A stretch of 64,000 nt of DNA. It comes from Enterococcus saigonensis. GTDB lineage: Bacteria; Bacillota; Bacilli; Lactobacillales; Enterococcaceae. Location of the stretch: positions 1,493,501-1,557,500 of the forward strand of contig NZ_AP022822.1 of the NCBI RefSeq assembly GCF_011397115.1, given 5' to 3'. A model generated the notes under the pieces. The model had not been told where the DNA came from, made no database searches, and saw only the letters and a list, made by a program, of their open reading frames with translations. The translations under genes were made by a program, and so were the position numbers. Below, piece after piece: positions 62,000 to 64,000 of this stretch (its first letter is position 1; every line of letters starts with the position of its first letter).

Positions 62000-62335
62000 T
62001 TATTCATAGATTTTGATTTTTTCATTTAAAATTGTTAAAGCAGTTTCAATTTCATTTCTTTTAAGCTCTAATTCATTCTTCTGAAATTCAATAAATGCTT
62101 TACATTCTGAAATATTGCCCTTATTGCAACAATCATAGTACTCCTTTAAAGAGTCGATAGGAGTTCCTACAGTGCGCATGGTTTTTACAAAGCTTATCCA
62201 TTCTAAATCACTTTGCTTATATTTACGTAAGCCCCCTTTTGACCGATCAATCTTCGGAAGTATTGCGATTTTTTCGTAATATCTCAATGTTTCTTGCGGA
62301 ACACCCACAGCTTTGCTTACTTCTGATATATTCAT
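62000..62335 (-). CDS. MerR-family regulator, third of the region
   Basis: The 111-residue protein has a MerR winged helix (NISEVSKAVGVPQETLRYYEKIAILPKI, GLRKYKQSDLEWISFVKTM) and a shortened C-terminal helix. Three cysteines occur close together in YYDCCNKGNISECKAF, a possible redox or metal sensor. It lies 25 bases downstream of the MFS gene in the same direction, so the transporter and regulator probably form one operon. Confidence 0.87.
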   Translation of the reverse strand: MNISEVSKAVGVPQETLRYYEKIAILPKIDRSKGGLRKYKQSDLEWISFVKTMRTVGTPIDSLKEYYDCCNKGNISECKAFIEFQKNELELKRNEIETALTILNEKIKIYE

Positions 62336-62360
62336 AAGCAGGATCCCCTTAGAATTTTAT

Positions 62361-63575
62361 CTATTCTTCATTATTTAAAATATTTAATTCTCTATCTTTC
62401 ATACTACTAATTGAAATAAAAACTAGTCCAACAATTGCAAATGCAAAAAGGATAATAGCCTCCGTATAAAAGACCCCTCTAATCGAACCAAAAATATTCA
62501 GTCTTTCGATTATAGCAATACCGTATGGCGAAAAGGCAGAGCCTAAATTGAAGCCAACTAGCAGCAAGGAAGTAGCCAAGCCAGGGTTAATTGACGGTGA
62601 ACTATTTACCTTATTAAAAAGATATGGAATAAAAGTTCTGAACGAAAATCCACACAGAATTGCACCTAGAGCTGTTACAAGCACGCTATTGGATAACCCC
62701 ATAATCAGTAAGGCCAAACCCATAAATGAGAACGATACAGGAACAATATATTTTTTTAATAGGTTTAAAGTTTTTCCAAATAGAAAACCAGCAGACATCG
62801 CACCAATACCTACTACAGATATAATGGTACTTCCATCTGTAGCGTCCCCATATCCCAAAGTAGACATTAAAGCAGTTGCTTTCACATTTGTACTCATATA
62901 AATGTTCACACCGACAAACAACAAGGCAATATATCCAATGACACCTAGTAAACTTGTATTATTCTGATTTTCATTGATTTTCTGACCGGAAACACCTTTT
63001 TTATTTCGATTAATCCTTTCATCATAAGAAACATCTGGAACGAATAATGCAAATAGTAGTAACATAGGAAGGGCTAATGCATAAACCCAAAATGAAGCTT
63101 GCCAACCAAATCTCAACAATTGCCCTACTAAAAAAGTAATAGACATCCCGCCAATTCCTTCAAATGCACTTTGAAATCCAATTAGTTTTGCGCGCTCATT
63201 TCCTGAATAAAAATAGCTAATAAAGCCAACAATAAGCGAGTTGAACATACCGATTCCGAACCCAAAAATACATCGAGCTATAAAGATAACTGGGAAACTT
63301 TCAATTAAGGCTGGTGCTACACCAGCAAAAAATACCAATGCTAATCCTAGCAGAACTGTATTTTTATATCCCAAATGTTTTGCAATTGTATTGCTCAATA
63401 GAACAGACGGAATAATGAATAAAGCTGGTATCGTAACTAAATTTTCAATCATAGTCATTGGTACATCGGGAAAGCTTTTAGCAATTTCAGGAATGTTTCC
63501 CCCAATTGCTCCAACCGATACAACAATAAATGATATTGCAAGAATAGATACTTTTTTTAATGTTTCTTTTGACAT
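62361..63575 (-). CDS. MFS transporter
   Basis: I start at ATG 63575 behind AAAGGG; the frame runs open to 63611 through promoter-like sequence. The 404-residue protein has twelve hydrophobic segments and the MFS loop pattern FGFGIGMFNSLIVGFISYFYSGNERAKLIGFQSAFEGIGG. It resembles drug/CynX-type efflux or uptake carriers. With the MerR gene behind it, an efflux role in the same stress response is plausible but unproven. Confidence 0.87.
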   Translation of the reverse strand: MSKETLKKVSILAISFIVVSVGAIGGNIPEIAKSFPDVPMTMIENLVTIPALFIIPSVLLSNTIAKHLGYKNTVLLGLALVFFAGVAPALIESFPVIFIARCIFGFGIGMFNSLIVGFISYFYSGNERAKLIGFQSAFEGIGGMSITFLVGQLLRFGWQASFWVYALALPMLLLFALFVPDVSYDERINRNKKGVSGQKINENQNNTSLLGVIGYIALLFVGVNIYMSTNVKATALMSTLGYGDATDGSTIISVVGIGAMSAGFLFGKTLNLLKKYIVPVSFSFMGLALLIMGLSNSVLVTALGAILCGFSFRTFIPYLFNKVNSSPSINPGLATSLLLVGFNLGSAFSPYGIAIIERLNIFGSIRGVFYTEAIILFAFAIVGLVFISISSMKDRELNILNNEE

Positions 63576-63588
63576 CGAAAGACCCTTT

Positions 63589-63611
63589 CTTATATCTGAC
63601 TCCAAGGTCAA
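63589..63611 (-). promoter_or_regulatory. Decayed MerR-type operator upstream of the MFS gene
   Basis: TTGACC (63606-63611) is followed by CTTGGAGTCAG-type sequence and TATAAG (63589-63594), but only 11 bp separate the hexamers. It looks like the left half of the 19-bp motif with about 8 bp missing. It may be nonfunctional or use another -10. Confidence 0.35.
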
Positions 63612-63628
63612 ATCTTATTTTTGAAAAT

Positions 63629-63649
63629 AAGGATGATTTTCTCATCCTT
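63629..63649 (-). terminator. Hairpin after the GH1 gene
   Basis: AAGGATGA pairs with TCATCCTT; a modest T-run follows on the leftward strand. Confidence 0.55.
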
Positions 63650-63670
63650 ATCAACATTATCAGTATTTCA

Positions 63671-64000
63671 CTATAATAATTCTCCGTTACTTTCAATAAC
63701 TTTTTTATACCAATCAAATGACTTCTTTTTACTTCTCTTCAATGTACCGTTGCCCTCATCATCTTTATCAACATAAATGAAACCATAGCGTTTACTCATC
63801 TCACCTTTTGTAGCACTCAAGAGATCAATACATCCCCAAGTAGTGTAACCTAGTAAATCTACCCCATCTTCTTCAACAGCAACTTTAAAGGCTTCAATAT
63901 GTTTTCGAATATATTCGATACGATAATCATCATTTATTTTTCCATTTTGATCAGGAGTATCATATGCACCTAATCCATTTTCGACGATGAACAGAGGTTT
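63671..64000 (-). CDS. GH1 6-phospho-beta-glucosidase (3' end only)
   Basis: The leftward frame enters from the right edge and ends with TAG at 63671-63673. It begins in KPLFIVENGLGAYDTPDQNG, where the Glu of VENG is the GH1 nucleophile. It then has LLGYTTWGCIDLLSATKG and SKRYGFIYVDKDDEGNG, with the Ser/Lys/Tyr pattern for binding a 6-phosphate. It ends in VIESNGELL. About 109 residues are present; the start is outside the window. It is not closely similar to the GH1 gene at 41,689. It was probably a beta-glucoside PTS gene. Confidence 0.9.
   Translation of the reverse strand, partial: KPLFIVENGLGAYDTPDQNGKINDDYRIEYIRKHIEAFKVAVEEDGVDLLGYTTWGCIDLLSATKGEMSKRYGFIYVDKDDEGNGTLKRSKKKSFDWYKKVIESNGELL

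Noticed and set aside
1..64000. CRISPR array, prophage or toxin-antitoxin pair
   Set aside because: No regularly spaced repeats, no phage structural or lysis genes, and no recognisable toxin-antitoxin pair were seen on either strand.

Overview
This is a low-GC Firmicutes chromosome segment, most likely from the Enterococcaceae (Enterococcus or a close relative). The evidence is the gene set and sequence style: a bifunctional RNase PH/RdgB protein, RexAB-type recombination nucleases, FabT-like boxes in front of fatty-acid genes, a phenylalanine T-box leader, frequent TTG starts behind strong GGAGG sites, an LPXTG-like wall protein and a decayed Tn916-like conjugation module. The genus cannot be fixed from the sequence alone.

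Housekeeping part (1-34,000). The 3' end of a cyclophilin gene is followed by a divergent FabZ-like/FabI pair that shares FabT-like operators, a Na/Pi cotransporter-like protein and an MscS channel. A leftward murI - rph/rdgB - phosphodiesterase - CBS-domain block comes next, then a four-gene glutamine-type ABC transporter, trpS, pheST with its T-box, an HxlR regulator, rexB-rexA, lepB, a nitroreductase, several small membrane proteins, an EndA-like nuclease and tRNA-Leu(CAG). A candidate structured RNA (about 30,082-30,296), a YolD-like/small-protein pair, a flavoprotein and a few genes of unknown function complete this part.

Glycan locus (34,300-48,800). A long leftward operon runs GH3 - PTS IIC - ROK kinase - GH1 - PTS IIB - PTS IIA - esterase - GH123-type (DUF4091) protein - wall-anchored alpha/beta hydrolase - second alpha/beta hydrolase. 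It is divergent from an AraC regulator. The intergenic region holds a cre-like site and three ATACTAA boxes on a 10-bp phase. An IS30-family element with an AT target duplication has cut the wall-anchored hydrolase off from its YPNTG sorting signal. Precise removal would restore the reading frame.

Decay zone (49,000-52,210). A frameshifted FtsX-type ABC transporter is followed by broken remnants of Tn916-like Orf13/TcpC, Orf14 (NlpC/P60) and an Orf7-like sigma factor.

Redox/electrophile-stress region (52,400-63,600). Two carboxymuconolactone-decarboxylase-family proteins, flavin reductases, an old-yellow-enzyme homologue, a zinc alcohol dehydrogenase, SDR proteins, a cupin, an esterase, an MFS transporter and three MerR regulators lie together. 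At least five promoters here share one architecture: TTGNCT/TTGCTA, then a 19-bp spacer holding an AGAGT-NN-ACTCT type palindrome, then a -10. This is the signature of MerR-distorted promoters and resembles NmlR/AdhR control. The set looks like a single, partly autoregulated aldehyde/quinone-stress regulon and is the most interesting system in the window. A GH1 phospho-beta-glucosidase gene runs off the right edge.
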